This document shows, piece after piece, positions 22,005 through 32,735 of a stretch of 64,000 nt of DNA. The number at the start of each line of letters is the position of its first letter. Positions within the stretch are counted from its first letter, which is position 1. This DNA is from Apoda limacodes (taxonomy: Eukaryota > Arthropoda > Insecta > Lepidoptera > Limacodidae), in assembly GCA_946406115.1 (NCBI GenBank), contig OX291552.1:6697336-6761335 (forward strand), read 5' to 3'. The translations under genes were made by a program, and so were the position numbers. The notes below the pieces were generated by a model. That model did no database searches and was not told where the DNA came from. It saw only the letters and a program-made list of their open reading frames with translations.

Positions 22005-22400
22005 TTCTGCCCTTTCCGTTGCTTTTACGCTGTAGCCGCTATCTGCCGACCCACCGTGTCGCACCGCACAATTACATCGTTTTCGCCTTTTAACCGACTT
22101 CAAAAAAGGAGGGGATTCGCAATTCGACTGTATATATATATATATTATGGATGTTCAGCTTTTTTGTTTATGAACCGATTTACGTGATCTTTTTTTATTC
22201 GACAGGATATATTTGTGAGTTGGTCCCAAAGTAATTTTATCCAAATCGATTCAGTAGTTTAGTTTTAAGACAATATTTAAAAATAATACCTATGTCATCC
22301 AAATAACTTTCCCTTGAAAAAAGCACTTCGTCACTCAAAAGTTAAAAATAAAAACTTTTTAATAAACAAAAAACAACCGCCTTCAAAAAGGTGCACTAAA
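22005..22400 (+). repeat. repeat H fragment followed by a 'CCGACTTCAAAAAAGGAGG' family copy
   Basis: 'GTTCTGCCCTTTCCGTTGCT' at 22004 matches the 1204 copy. 'AACCGACTTCAAAAAAGGAG' at 22091 starts the second element, which has a TA run. Confidence 0.55.
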
Positions 22401-22794
22401 AAAGTAAAAATAATTACTTATTTCTAAAAAATCAGATCTGAATTACAGTTTGAAGTTGGTTTTTATTTAAAATCTAGTTTACTTAGTTTTTGTAATGAAA
22501 TTTTGGTAAGTTGTTATATACATGTCATAAAAGCTTGTACTAACAATAAAGAACACAACAAAAGAGAATTATCCAATTTGGTGCAGGCGTTCGAAAGTTA
22601 GGGCGTCACCAAGGGAAAGGGGTTCATATTTATATGCGAGTATATATAGATATCCTTTGATAGATATAAATTTATTTTTACTTGATTTTAACCCCGACGA
22701 AAACAAAAAGGTGCAATAAGTTTGACGTGTGAATTTATTTATCTTGTGTGACATCGTAGTGTCCAAACCATATACCTACATATAAGCTTCTTGG

Positions 22795-23130
22795 TCCAAA
22801 CTCCCAACAAAAGCTATTCTGTCCTTTTCACCATTGACCGACCTCCGCGACTATCTTCCCTCTCACTTTTCTGCCGTACCACTCCAAGGCGAACTAGGCC
22901 AAATATCTTGGGGTGACCCTGGATAGGCGCCTGAGCTGCTTTTGTTCTCGGTCGTCTATACCCCGTGATAGGCAAGTCCAGTAAGATGAGAGACTCTTTA
23001 TACCACTCGCATCCGCCCTATACTAGCATACGCTAATGTCGTCTATGCGTTGTCTAAACGCAACCTCATTAGACTCCATGCCCTCCAAAACCGCTTCCTC
23101 AGAGTAGCCTCCGGCAGTCCGCTTTTTTGA
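22795..23130 (+). pseudogene. jockey-type reverse transcriptase C-terminal relic
   Basis: Pieces in shifting frames read YLGVTLDRRLS (near 22900), RPILAYANVVYALSKRN (near 23010) and LIRLHALQNRFLRVASGSP (near 23070). These are the standard post-YADD blocks of jockey elements. There is no YADD, no tail and many indels. Confidence 0.75.
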
Positions 23131-23220
23131 GCGTACGTCTAATCACCCGAACCTATTAATTGTGCAATCCCCAAAAATATTCCGACCGGATGTGAAACTA
23201 TTGTTAGGCAGCCTTGGCAT

Positions 23221-23427
23221 GTAAAAAATATTTTTAATTCATTGTTTAATTTAACATAATATCGTATTTTTATCGACCTACAGCCCGCAAGCTCACCTCA
23301 TTCATATACGAGGTATCAAAGAGTACCGGGGAACTCCCATCCGTTCGCTGACTCAGCCTCGGGTTCGGGTTCGGTAAAAATACGATATTATGTTAAATTA
23401 AACAATGAATTAAAAATATTTTTTACT
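23221..23427. mobile_element. foldback/MITE element with ~55-bp inverted ends
   Basis: GTAAAAAATATTTTTAATTC at 23221 onward is matched in inverted orientation up to 23427, with about one mismatch over 55 bp. The ~98-bp loop is GC-richer. The same element lies at 25608-25814 in the second copy. Confidence 0.85.
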
Positions 23428-23458
23428 TTACCACAAAGGTGGGAAAAAATGATGACCC

Positions 23459-23705
23459 TTGCAACACCAGGTGCATAACTCACGCGTCTGCGACACTTTC
23501 TATCCATTTTCTTACCAATCTATTTACTTCGTAACTAGTTACCATGCGATGGTAGAAAGTAACCATATGCAGAACACATACTATTATACCAGCGGTAGAA
23601 CACACTCAGGAAGGCAAACTCTCTTCTCAGACTTTCTCCTCTCAAGGCTCAATACGGCTAGTAAGTTTGGGATCGTCGACAATTTTCTCAGCTGGACTTT
23701 GAACT
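23459..23705 (-). pseudogene. 3' fragment of LINE family K, minus strand
   Basis: The plus strand reads ATGCGATGGTAGAAAGTAAC, then AGCGGTAGAACACACTCAGG. This is the reverse complement of the FYHRTA and VFYRLYNG coding region of the element at 52560-55143. Duplicated at 25846-26092. The plus-strand frame here is a shadow. Confidence 0.65.
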
Positions 23706-23949
23706 AAGTCAGAAGGACCAAGTTGGTATGGTGCACTTTTGCCTCTTTAACTAGTCTAGGTATATAGTGGCGTTATGTCGACAGTATTTGTGGATTGTAA
23801 AATTCGATCCAATGGTTGTTGCCCGACTCCAGTAAATGTTCAGCAATAGCCGACTTTTGTATGTCATTGTTCTTAACAACCTTTATATGTTCGTTCATGC
23901 AAATAAAAGACTAAGCGTTGACATTGCAATTACGCTATATTACCTACTA

Positions 23950-24155
23950 TTCATAAACAGTTCCGTGGCATTGTTGGTAGTAGGGACTGCCTGTCGAGGC
24001 GTGGGATTCGGGTTCGATCCCCACATAGTACTTATTAAGATTTATGTCATAAACATTTGTCTTGAGTCTGGGTGCTTTCTATGTGTAATATGTACGTATT
24101 TACAAAAAAATATACGTATCTATAGTAAAGCGAGTAAGGTCTTGGGGAGCTGATA
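23950..24155 (+). mobile_element. tRNA-derived SINE
   Basis: tRNA-like head TTGTTGGTAGTAGGGACTGC, B box GGTTCGATCCC at 24011-24021, then the family body CTTGAGTCTGGGTGCTTTCT. The 3' end is TCTTGGGGAGCTGATAATCT rather than the TAGATGGCGC type, so this is another subfamily from the copy at 59690. Copied at 26337-26542. Confidence 0.8.
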
Positions 24156-25045
24156 ATCTGGGCACCATTGCTTTGATTTTCATAATTTTTGGTACATAAG
24201 CAAAATATTGAGGCCTGTAGAGTTATTGAGTTTAATTATACGCAGAGTTACGATATATGGTGTGAATAAACTATACTAAGGTAAGCAACATAGTACGGTT
24301 TTCAATTCGATAGTAATAATTGGATATCATTTACCATACCATTTTCAAAATACATATATAAAAAACTACACACCATTAAAAAAAGTCACTGCAGTTACTC
24401 TTTCTTTGCCAGTTAGATGTCTCTTTAGATATAACTTAATGAAGTATGTAGATATTTAAAGCTTTTAATAATGTAAAATCGCAAGTTTCGGGGTGAAGTA
24501 TTGTATCCTCTTTGAAACAGAAAAAAATCATATATGATCCTCTGTCTCTACGTTCTACCTCTCAGATTCATTACATTCAAGATGCGCGCCAAATATCCCC
24601 TAAAGTTAAGCTTTGATTCTTGCTTGTATGCATGCTTGCTAGAATTACTTTTTGCTACTGTAGGTATGCGCAATACGACATATGGCTCACCAAATAGGAC
24701 AATTAAAACCTATGACAAGTATCTTTGGTGACATCACAAACTAGCGTAATTCAAATGTTACCTACATTGAGTCATAAGACTTTTACCTAGTTGTTATCAA
24801 TGTAAATGAATATTTTTAAGCTATTGCATAGCTTTTATCGCGGGCTCTGAGCGCGGCGACCGAGTCAATAAATTCCGTAACGAAAGAACCACGAACGGAA
24901 AATTAATTTTAAGGCGAAAAATTAATTTTAATTTTATATATTTTTTTGATGACAATCATAAGTTTAGGAGTTTTATTAGTAGATTATATAGATATAGATA
25001 TAGAATGCACAAGATCAACCATGCCGAATGAAAAACGAAACAGTA

Positions 25046-25550
25046 AAAAAAACGAGTTGCACTCCGGGAGTGAAAACCTTTACACACGATAGCAGAAGTG
25101 AAAACCTTTACACACGATTCGCGCTTAACACTCAAATATGTCACAAGACATGTCTTTGACATTGTCAAGAAATAATAATGTTTGTTTATTTACTTTTTTG
25201 ACGTAGTATATTTGACATCGCAATCTGTCATAGAATTCAAATTCCATATCCAACCTCCCTGTACTACTCATAATCGCGAATACTAAAAATAAAAATTATA
25301 ATAGGCGTGGCATTACGGTTTCCGTCTTACGAATTTCCACGATTAGGACACGTGACCTGACGCGAGTTTATCATTTTTAACCCATACCAAAAAAAGTGCA
25401 CAACGCCGCTAAAGAAGTTTTCACTTCAATAAAAATTATAATAGGCGTGGCATTACGGTTTCCGTCTTACGAATTTCCACGATTAGGACACGTGACCTGA
25501 CGCGAGTTTATCATTTTTTACGCATACCAAAAAAAGTGCACAACGCCGCT
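25046..25550 (+). repeat. repeat A with a 140-bp internal tandem duplication
   Basis: It begins CGAGTTGCACTCCGGGAGTG with a doubled 'GTGAAAACCTTTACACACGA' segment. The 3' part (from 25291) is repeated from 25431 with a period of 140. The equivalent in the second duplication copy starts at 27433. Confidence 0.8.
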
Positions 25551-27937
25551 GCAATCCCCAAAAATATTCCGACCGGATGTGAAACTATTGTTAGGCAGCC
25601 TTGGCATGTAAAAAATATTTTTAATTCATTGTTTAATTTAACATAATATCGTATTTTTATCGACCTACAGCCCGCAAGCTCACCTCATTCATATACGAGG
25701 TATCAAAGAGTACCGGGGAACTCCCATCCGTTCGCTGACTCAGCCTCGGGTTCGGGTTCGGTAAAAATACGATATTATGTTAAATTAAACAATGAATTAA
25801 AAATATTTTTTACTTTACCACAAAGGTGGGAAAAAATGATGACCCTTGCAACACCAGGTGCATAACTCACGCGTCTGCGACACTTTCTATCCATTTTCTT
25901 ACCAATCTATTTACTTCGTAACTAGTTACCATGCGATGGTAGAAAGTAACCATATGCAGAACACATACTATTATACCAGCGGTAGAACACACTCAGGAAG
26001 GCAAACTCTCTTCTCAGACTTTCTCCTCTCAAGGCTCAATACGGATAGTAAGTTTGGGATCGTCGACAATTTTCTCAGCTGGACTTTGAACTAAGTCAGA
26101 AGGACCAAGTTGGTATGGTGCACTTTTGCCTCTTTAACTAGTCTAGGTATATAGTGGCGTTATGTCGACAGTATTTGTGGATTGTAAAATTCGATCCAAT
26201 GGTTGTTGCCCGACTCCAGTAAATGTTCAGCAATGGCCGACTTTTTTATGTCATTGTTCTTAACAACCTTTATATGTTCGTTCATGCAAATAAAAGACTA
26301 AGCGTTGACATTGCAATTACGCTATATTACCTACTATTCATAAACAGTTCCGTGGCATTGTTGGTAGTAGGGACTGCCTGTCGAGGCGTGGGATTCGGGT
26401 TCGATCCCCACATAGTACTTATTAAGATTTATGTCATAAACATTTGTCTTGAGTCTGGGTGCTTTCTATGTGTAATATGTACGTATTTACAAAAAAATAT
26501 ACGTATCTATAGTAAAGCGAGTAAGGTCTTGGGGAGCTGATAATCTGGGCACCATTGCTTTGATTTTCATAATTTTTGGTACATAAGCAAAATATTGAGG
26601 CCTGTAGAGTTATTGAGTTTAATTATACGCAGAGTTACGATATATGGTGTGAATAAACTATACTAAGGTAAGCAACATAGTACGGTTTTCAATTCGATAG
26701 TAATAATTGGATATCATTTACCATACCATTTTCAAAATACATATATAAAAAACTACACACCATTAAAAAAAGTCACTGCAGTTACTCTTTCTTTGCCAGT
26801 TAGATGTCTCTTTAGATATAACTTAATGAAGTATGTAGATATTTAAAGCTTTTAATAATGTAAAATCGCAAGTTTCGGGGTGAAGTATTGTATCCTCTTT
26901 GAAACAGAAAAAAATCATATATGATCCTCTGTCTCTACGTTCTACCTCTCAGATTCATTACATTCAAGATGCGCGCCAAATATCCCCTAAAGTTAAGCTT
27001 TGATTCTTGCTTGTATGCATGCTTGCTAGAATTACTTTTTGCTACTGTAGGTATGCGCAATACGACATATGGCTCACCAAATAGGACAATTAAAACCTAT
27101 GACAAGTATCTTTGGTGACATCACAAACTAGCGTAATTCAAATGTTACCTACATTGAGTCATAAGACTTTTACCTAGTTGTTATCAATGTAAATGAATAT
27201 TTTTAAGCTATTGCATAGCTTTTATCGCGGGCTCTGAGCGCGGCGACCGAGTCAATAAATTCCGTAACGAAAGAACCACGAACGGAAAATTAATTTTAAG
27301 GCGAAAAATTAATTTTAATTTTATATATTTTTTTGATGACAATCATAAGTTTAGGAGTTTTATTAGTAGATTATATAGATATAGATATAGAATGCACAAG
27401 ATCAACCATGCCGAATGAAAAACGAAACAGTAAAAAAAACGAGTTGCACTCCGGGAGTGAAAACCTTTACACACGATAGCAGAAGTGAAAACCTTTACAC
27501 ACGATTCGCGCTTAACACTTAAATATGTCACAAGACATGTCTTTGACATTGTCAAGAAATAATAATGTTTGTTTATTTACTTTTTTGACGTAGTATATTT
27601 GACATCGCAATCTGTCATAGAATTCAAATTCCATATCCAACCTCCCTGTACTACTCATAATCGCGAATACTAAAAATAAAAATTATAATAGGCGTGGCAT
27701 TACGGTTTCCGTCTTACGAATTTCCACGATTAGGACACGTGACCTGACGCGAGTTTATCATTTTTAACCCATACCAAAAAAAGTGCACAACGCCGCTAAA
27801 GAAGTTTTCACTTCAATAAAAATTATAATAGGCGTGGCATTACGGTTTCCGTCTTACGAATTTCCACGATTAGGACACGTGACCTGACGCGAGTTTATCA
27901 TTTTTTACGCATACCAAAAAAAGTGCACAACGCCGCT
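25551..27937 (+). repeat. 2,387-bp tandem duplication, copy 2
   Basis: Head-to-tail with copy 1. After 27937 the repeat A sequence continues normally (CGCCGCT|AAAGAAGTTTTCACTTC). The downstream breakpoint therefore lies inside repeat A, and copy 1 ends at the same base. Confidence 0.95.
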
Positions 27938-27957
27938 AAAGAAGTTTTCACTTCAAA
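27433..27957 (+). repeat. repeat A, copy in the second duplication unit
   Basis: Same internal 140-bp doubling as 25046-25550. This copy runs through to the normal repeat A end (AAGAAGTTTTCACTTC). Confidence 0.8.
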
Positions 27958-28071
27958 AAATTGCAAATGTGTGAGTGGAATAGTGTTGTCAAACAACACT
28001 ATCGATAATTTTACCTGCACAAAATTATTGCAAACTAGCGCGCTGGTGAAATTAAATATTACCTATGTCGC

Positions 28072-28185
28072 GTTTACACTCGCGCCACGCAGCCTCAGAA
28101 CGCGTTGTCGGACAAAGCAAACTGTTTACACGCTTGTGCTCGTACATGTGCCCAATAACATAGCGTTGAATGCAAGAGTGTAAAC
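28072..28185. mobile_element. short element with 10-bp inverted ends
   Basis: GTTTACACTC at 28072-28081 and GAGTGTAAAC at 28176-28185 are perfect inverted copies around a GC-richer 94-bp interior. Probably a small MITE. No clear target duplication was found. Confidence 0.4.
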
Positions 28186-28239
28186 ATACCATTAGAACCT
28201 AAACTATTAGGACTATAATCACGTCTTATAGGAAATTTA

Positions 28240-29280
28240 AAAATCTAATCACTTTCTTCTTAAAGAACGCCATATCGTAGTCCCTCGAGAAAACCTCAGC
28301 AGGGAGCTTATTCCACAACTTAAGCGTTCGCGGGAGTAAGTTCCTCTAAAACCGCACTGTTTGTGACCATTTAGGTTTCGAAGAGTAAGAATGAATTCAC
28401 TGTCGATGGCGAGCGGAGCGATGGTAGAATGTAGCTGTGGAAATTATTTCAAACAATTCTTCAAAACACAGAACATATTATACAAGCGGAAGAACACACA
28501 CAGGGAGGCAAAATCTCTCCTCAGACTTAAAGTTTCGATACGACTTGATTCGATTCGATATTCAAGTTTGAGGCAATGAGACTGCCCAGTAAATGGGATT
28601 TCTCTCTAGCACTATGGGTGAATCGGTTTTTCGCTGTGGTGGTAACGACCACTGACAAAAGTTTCCCTTGGCAGCTTAGCAAGCGACCAGAAAGCACGAC
28701 TCCCAGAGGGATAGCTTGCAAGTCGCCCACCTATTTTGCCGATGAATTGGAACTTAGCTCTGGCGGTTAATTTCTTACTGAACCTCGAGGCAGCATTTAA
28801 TTTTTGTTTCAACTCAGACGTATTGAGATCCTTATTGTTCGAACCGTGGTCCAAGCCTCATATGCAGTTTGCTTGAGAATTTTAGCTTCTTTACAAGACC
28901 TTTCAAACCACGGTCTTTTTTGACATCGGCAACTACTCGAGGGTTAGAAATGTAACATTCCATGCCAGCAAAGATTGTCTCAGTGACTGCGGCTGCGCAG
29001 ATGTCAGGATCTTCTGAGCTGAAGCAGAGCTGCCTTCACGGGTACGATGCATAAAAATCCCGCAATCCATCACAATCTGCTGACTTATAATGCCACACAC
29101 AACGTCAATTAATTGGCGCAGAGGAAACGGTTAGTGTTCATGACACTTGATTCCGGGCGAGATAGTGGTCAAAGAAGCCCAGAGGCGCATCCACTGAGAT
29201 GGAATATCAGTTCGGACGTGTAGTTAGCACTCCTAGCCTCTATATCAGGTATGCTCGTTGGAGGAAGTACCAGTTGAGAG
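28240..29280 (-). pseudogene. deletion derivative of LINE family K, minus strand
   Basis: The C-terminal block (28255-28530, e.g. RDYDMAFFKKK and the FYHR region) is joined directly near 28545-28570 to the segment before the reverse transcriptase domain (FQFIGKIGGRLASYPSGSRAF, 28620-28800). The endonuclease C-terminal part follows (28870-29270). The whole reverse transcriptase core is missing. Homologous to the plus-strand element at 52560-55143. Confidence 0.75.
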
Positions 29281-29436
29281 AATTTTGTTTGAGTAATTGT
29301 AAAGAATAAAAACCAAATTTAATTGATACGTCTCAATTTTTTTTATTGAGAGTATATAAATTTAAAAAATTTAACATTATTTAGTAATAATACTAAAACT
29401 ATAAGAACATTAAATATAGAAACTATTTGTTAGTAC

Positions 29437-30614
29437 TGATTCTTAGGAGACGTAGCTAAATAGCAAATTTGGAACTCTTATAATTTTTTATCGTTGTGTC
29501 CGTCTGTTCGTATGTATGTTCTGCCATCTATTTTATTTACTAAGAACATATCAAAGGGAACCCTTAGTGACACACACCTGGCCTTGGAGTCTTCCATTAT
29601 TAAGGTAAACTATTTAACATTTTAATTGTTAAAAATTACCTCAGCTGTCCTGCTCTGCTATTAACCTATTTATTGACATGCTGGTGTACCGCGTCAGCGG
29701 CGTGCTTTTCAGTCCGAGACTTTGAGGTCTTTAGGATGCTTTAGCTTCTAAAATTCACCATAGCGATTTGCGCCAAAGAAATATGTGTATATCTGCATTT
29801 TTCACTATGTGTAATAAGTTTCGTCTTTGCTTGGTAAAGAAAGAATAAGAAAACCAAAGGAATGTAATCAAAAATCTTTTATTGCATATTTCATTTAAAA
29901 ATAATTAACATTTTTATGAACTAATTACAGACTAACATTATATTAACCTGTTACAAACTTTTGACTCCTTTATTTCACTAGTGTTGCCATTAATCCGTCG
30001 GTTGTTTGTACATTTCATACGTTTGTTTTCAGTATAAAAACAACGCAGCAATTCTTACAACCTATCCAAACCTTGTCAGTATCTTTTGTAGGTAATTTTA
30101 CTTTAATCTTCCAGATAATTGCCACTCAATACAATGAAGTAAATTATGGATGTGTCCTATGCCTTGATTGTCTTCTTTTGCGAAATCTATAAAAAAGGGT
30201 TCAAAATTAATTGACTAGCAACGATACGTGTCTGTATTAAATAAATATAATAAAACTAAATCTATAACTTAAAAGCTTTATTCTTAGGATGGATGGTTTT
30301 TCTGTTTGTCATTTCACAGCTGAGCCCCTAAAAAATGACGGTGCGAGCCGGTTCAGCACTGAAAGGATGACCAAAACCACGGCAAAATTTCTTATTATAA
30401 ATCAAAGAGTTGCCGAAGAAATTTCACGCTGATAACCAAATTCAGCGCGGGCGGATCCGCGGGGAAAATTAATTTATAATTATAGCATATTAACCCAAAA
30501 ATTTTTGTTATCATGAAATAATTTTGTGAAATTTCAGGTTAAATAATTTTATTAAGATAAATTTCATTACGTCTACAAATTTCTAAAAGGAATGTATGGG
30601 GGATATAAATTTGC
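29437..30614 (-). repeat. large inverted repeat, left arm
   Basis: It is the reverse complement of 33438-34590. I counted about 2 mismatches in 120 bp and 4 in 137 bp around the exon 2 segment, i.e. ~97-98% identity there, with small indels elsewhere. The arms diverge outside TGATTCTTAGG (29437) and GATATAAATTTGC (30614). It carries an inverted copy of the second exon of peptide gene B. Confidence 0.92.
30144..30186 (-). pseudogene. orphan second exon of peptide gene B, inverted
   Basis: On the minus strand, after TTTTTTATAG it reads FRKRRQSRHRTHP and TAA, as in gene B exon 2 (33842-33884). There is one silent change (TCA for TCG, Ser). I found no matching signal-peptide exon upstream on the minus strand, so it is called an orphan. 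It would encode the same tail if ever joined to exon 1 by inversion of the intervening segment. Confidence 0.7.
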
Positions 30615-30619
30615 TGAAC

Positions 30620-32550
30620 AACTATTTTTAATACATTTGCGAGAAAATTAAGCAATTTAATAAAATAATGGCGCCAACCGTAAAAGAATAAAAGCAGAGA
30701 TTTTTTTTTGTTTTCTTCACCCATTCTGTGTAGGCAAAGAGAACTATGCTCATACAGCCAAGTCTTCAGTAGATTTTTTTTATTGATATGCAATAAAAAT
30801 GAAATTTAATGAGATGAAATCTAACCTAGCTCATTGAATCAAATCATTAAATCTGATATTGAAACAAATTAGTAGCTTCTTTTTAGAAATATTTGCATGA
30901 ATCATAAAAACTTCTATGATTTTTTTTTAGTAAGAACTTCGTGGTTGGTTTTTCTTTTCAATAGACATTATTTTGACAGTTGGGAAAGAGAACGCACGAG
31001 TTCGGAAAAGGTAAAGAAAAAGCTCGCGTACGTAATAGCTCACATCCCGAACGCTATACGTCCCTGCAATACGCCACTTTTTGAGCAACTCTATTAAAAA
31101 ATATTATGCTATAGCTTTACCGCGGCAGTCCTCGAGTGCCAATGTTCTTTTATAGCAAAGATGCAGTTGAAAGGTTAACCTCGAGCCAGGACTTGAACTT
31201 GCAATAATCATTACAACCAAATCAAATAACATTTATTCAAGTACGTTCCTGAAAATACGTTTGAATCGTCAATACAATTTTAATAATGTTAATTTCTGCC
31301 AAATAGGGCCGGCAAGAAACTCGACTATTTAAATTAATAATAACATATTTTGTCAATCGACTAACTAGTATACAATCTGTATTGAAACATTTAGTAATAT
31401 GTGTTAGTAAGTTTGGAGACACATGTAAATTGATAAGTTTAAAAAAAACTATATTTGGGTTCCATTGAATACCAAACGCATGTTTTAACGAAATACAGGA
31501 CAAAATAGCAATACGGGACAAGCTTCTCAAATACGATGACAGTCCTGTATATACGAGACATATGGCAACCCTAAGCATAGGAGCCACCGTATAAATGGTC
31601 AAATATAGTCAATTGTGTGAAGGAATTCAGATTATTAAGAATACTTCGATATTTAACAGTCCGTGTAAGTGAGCTATCGAGGCACAACTCTGCCCAATGA
31701 AACCACATCTTTGCTATGGAAATACGAGTCACGAACGTCACAAACAACTCTTAGTGACTTATAAAGTCCCAGTACATCAATCTTACAAATACATAAATCT
31801 TCATAGAATTAAGAAATACAATATAAACATATGTATATAGAAATAATCTTTCTTCGTTTGAGGTTTTGATGTTAGATACATAGACACCAATTTCAAACGA
31901 TAATTCAGATCAGATTTTGGAAATAAGTAATTATTTTTACCTTTTAGTGCATCTTTTTGAAGCCGGTAGTTTTTTTTTTTTTGTTAAAAGGTTTTTTAAC
32001 TGAATGAAACGGCGTGGTTGGAATTTTAACGTACGTGTTAGTGTTTAAATACCATTTGTCGTCTCCGCCAACACACAACATTGTCGACAATAAAATCTAT
32101 GAGGTGATTTTAATTGAAAATGTAAGGAACGCCAGTTTATGTTATGTGACGACAATTATGTATCACTTTCAGGTCGGCATACAACAAGTTCCAGTTGCAG
32201 AAATTAAAATACTGAACAAAGACATTTCGTAGTTGAAATAGTACTAATATTGGAAGATGGTGAATGTAATGCTATAAATAAAACCTAACATGAGTCATTT
32301 TGAAATACGCACTTTAATCGATCAAAAGAAACGACTAATCGATGAAAAAAATCTGAAATCGTCGTTAGCCTGTGTAAAGTAAACCACAAAATTTGAAGAG
32401 ATGACTTTGCATCCTGTTAAGTTACATCGATATACGCGATATGCACACCAATTAACCTATCTGCGGTTAAAAGGGAGCATGTGGACGTAAAATGCCTACC
32501 AAATACAGTCATTCTTCATTCAATATACGTATATGTTTTGTGTAATATCT
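30620..32550. other. spacer of the inverted repeat, no gene seen before gene B
   Basis: AT-rich. Near 31177-31202 is a tRNA-like CCAGGACTTGAAC remnant (minus). 31205-31330 resembles the 'CCGGCAAGAAACTC' lepidopteran repeat. Small frames at 31602-31237 (minus) and 32014-32232 have no recognisable features. Confidence 0.4.
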
Positions 32551-32551
32551 G

Positions 32552-32612
32552 GGGAAGCCTCTGACTAAAATAATGATTCATCATCATATATCGCATACTC
32601 CTATATATAAAA
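32552..32612 (+). promoter_or_regulatory. candidate promoter of peptide gene B: kappaB-like site and TATA box
   Basis: GGGAAGCCTC at 32552-32561 fits GGGRNNYYYY. TATAAAA lies at 32606-32612, and a CAGT initiator-like motif about 30 bp further on (GTGACAGTGTTG). This parallels gene A, where the decamer starts 37 bp before its TATA box (54 bp here). Confidence 0.5.
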
Positions 32613-32735
32613 CAAATCCTTTGGTGATTTGGTGACAGTGTTGTGTGTTAAATCATAAAGAAAGGACCTATAACGACGTAATAAATACGCGGATTTATTA
32701 AAAATAGTTCAATTTTAAACATATAAATAATCAAG

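Larger units (their letters stand above)
23164..25550 (+). repeat. 2,387-bp tandem duplication, copy 1
   Basis: Each position from 23164 to 25550 matches position +2387, with only a handful of substitutions found by eye (for example CGGCTAG/CGGATAG near 23655, CAATAGCC/CAATGGCC near 23846, TTTTGTATG/TTTTTTATG near 23857). It contains a foldback element, a LINE fragment, a SINE and repeat A. The junction reads CAACGCCGCT|GCAATCCCCA. Confidence 0.95.

Noticed and set aside
23836..24153. 105-residue frame duplicated at 26223, which looks like a conserved pair
   Set aside because: The identity comes from the 2,387-bp DNA duplication, and the frame runs through a tRNA-derived SINE.
28072..28185. 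CRISPR-like or bacterial repeat structures
   Set aside because: No regular repeat-spacer array exists anywhere. All tandem arrays lack unique spacers, and the context is eukaryotic.
30539..30793. Minus-strand 84-residue frame as a first exon for the orphan second exon in the left arm
   Set aside because: It has no signal peptide, no KR-D-[MI]-F site and no CPxG core, and it overlaps the arm boundary.
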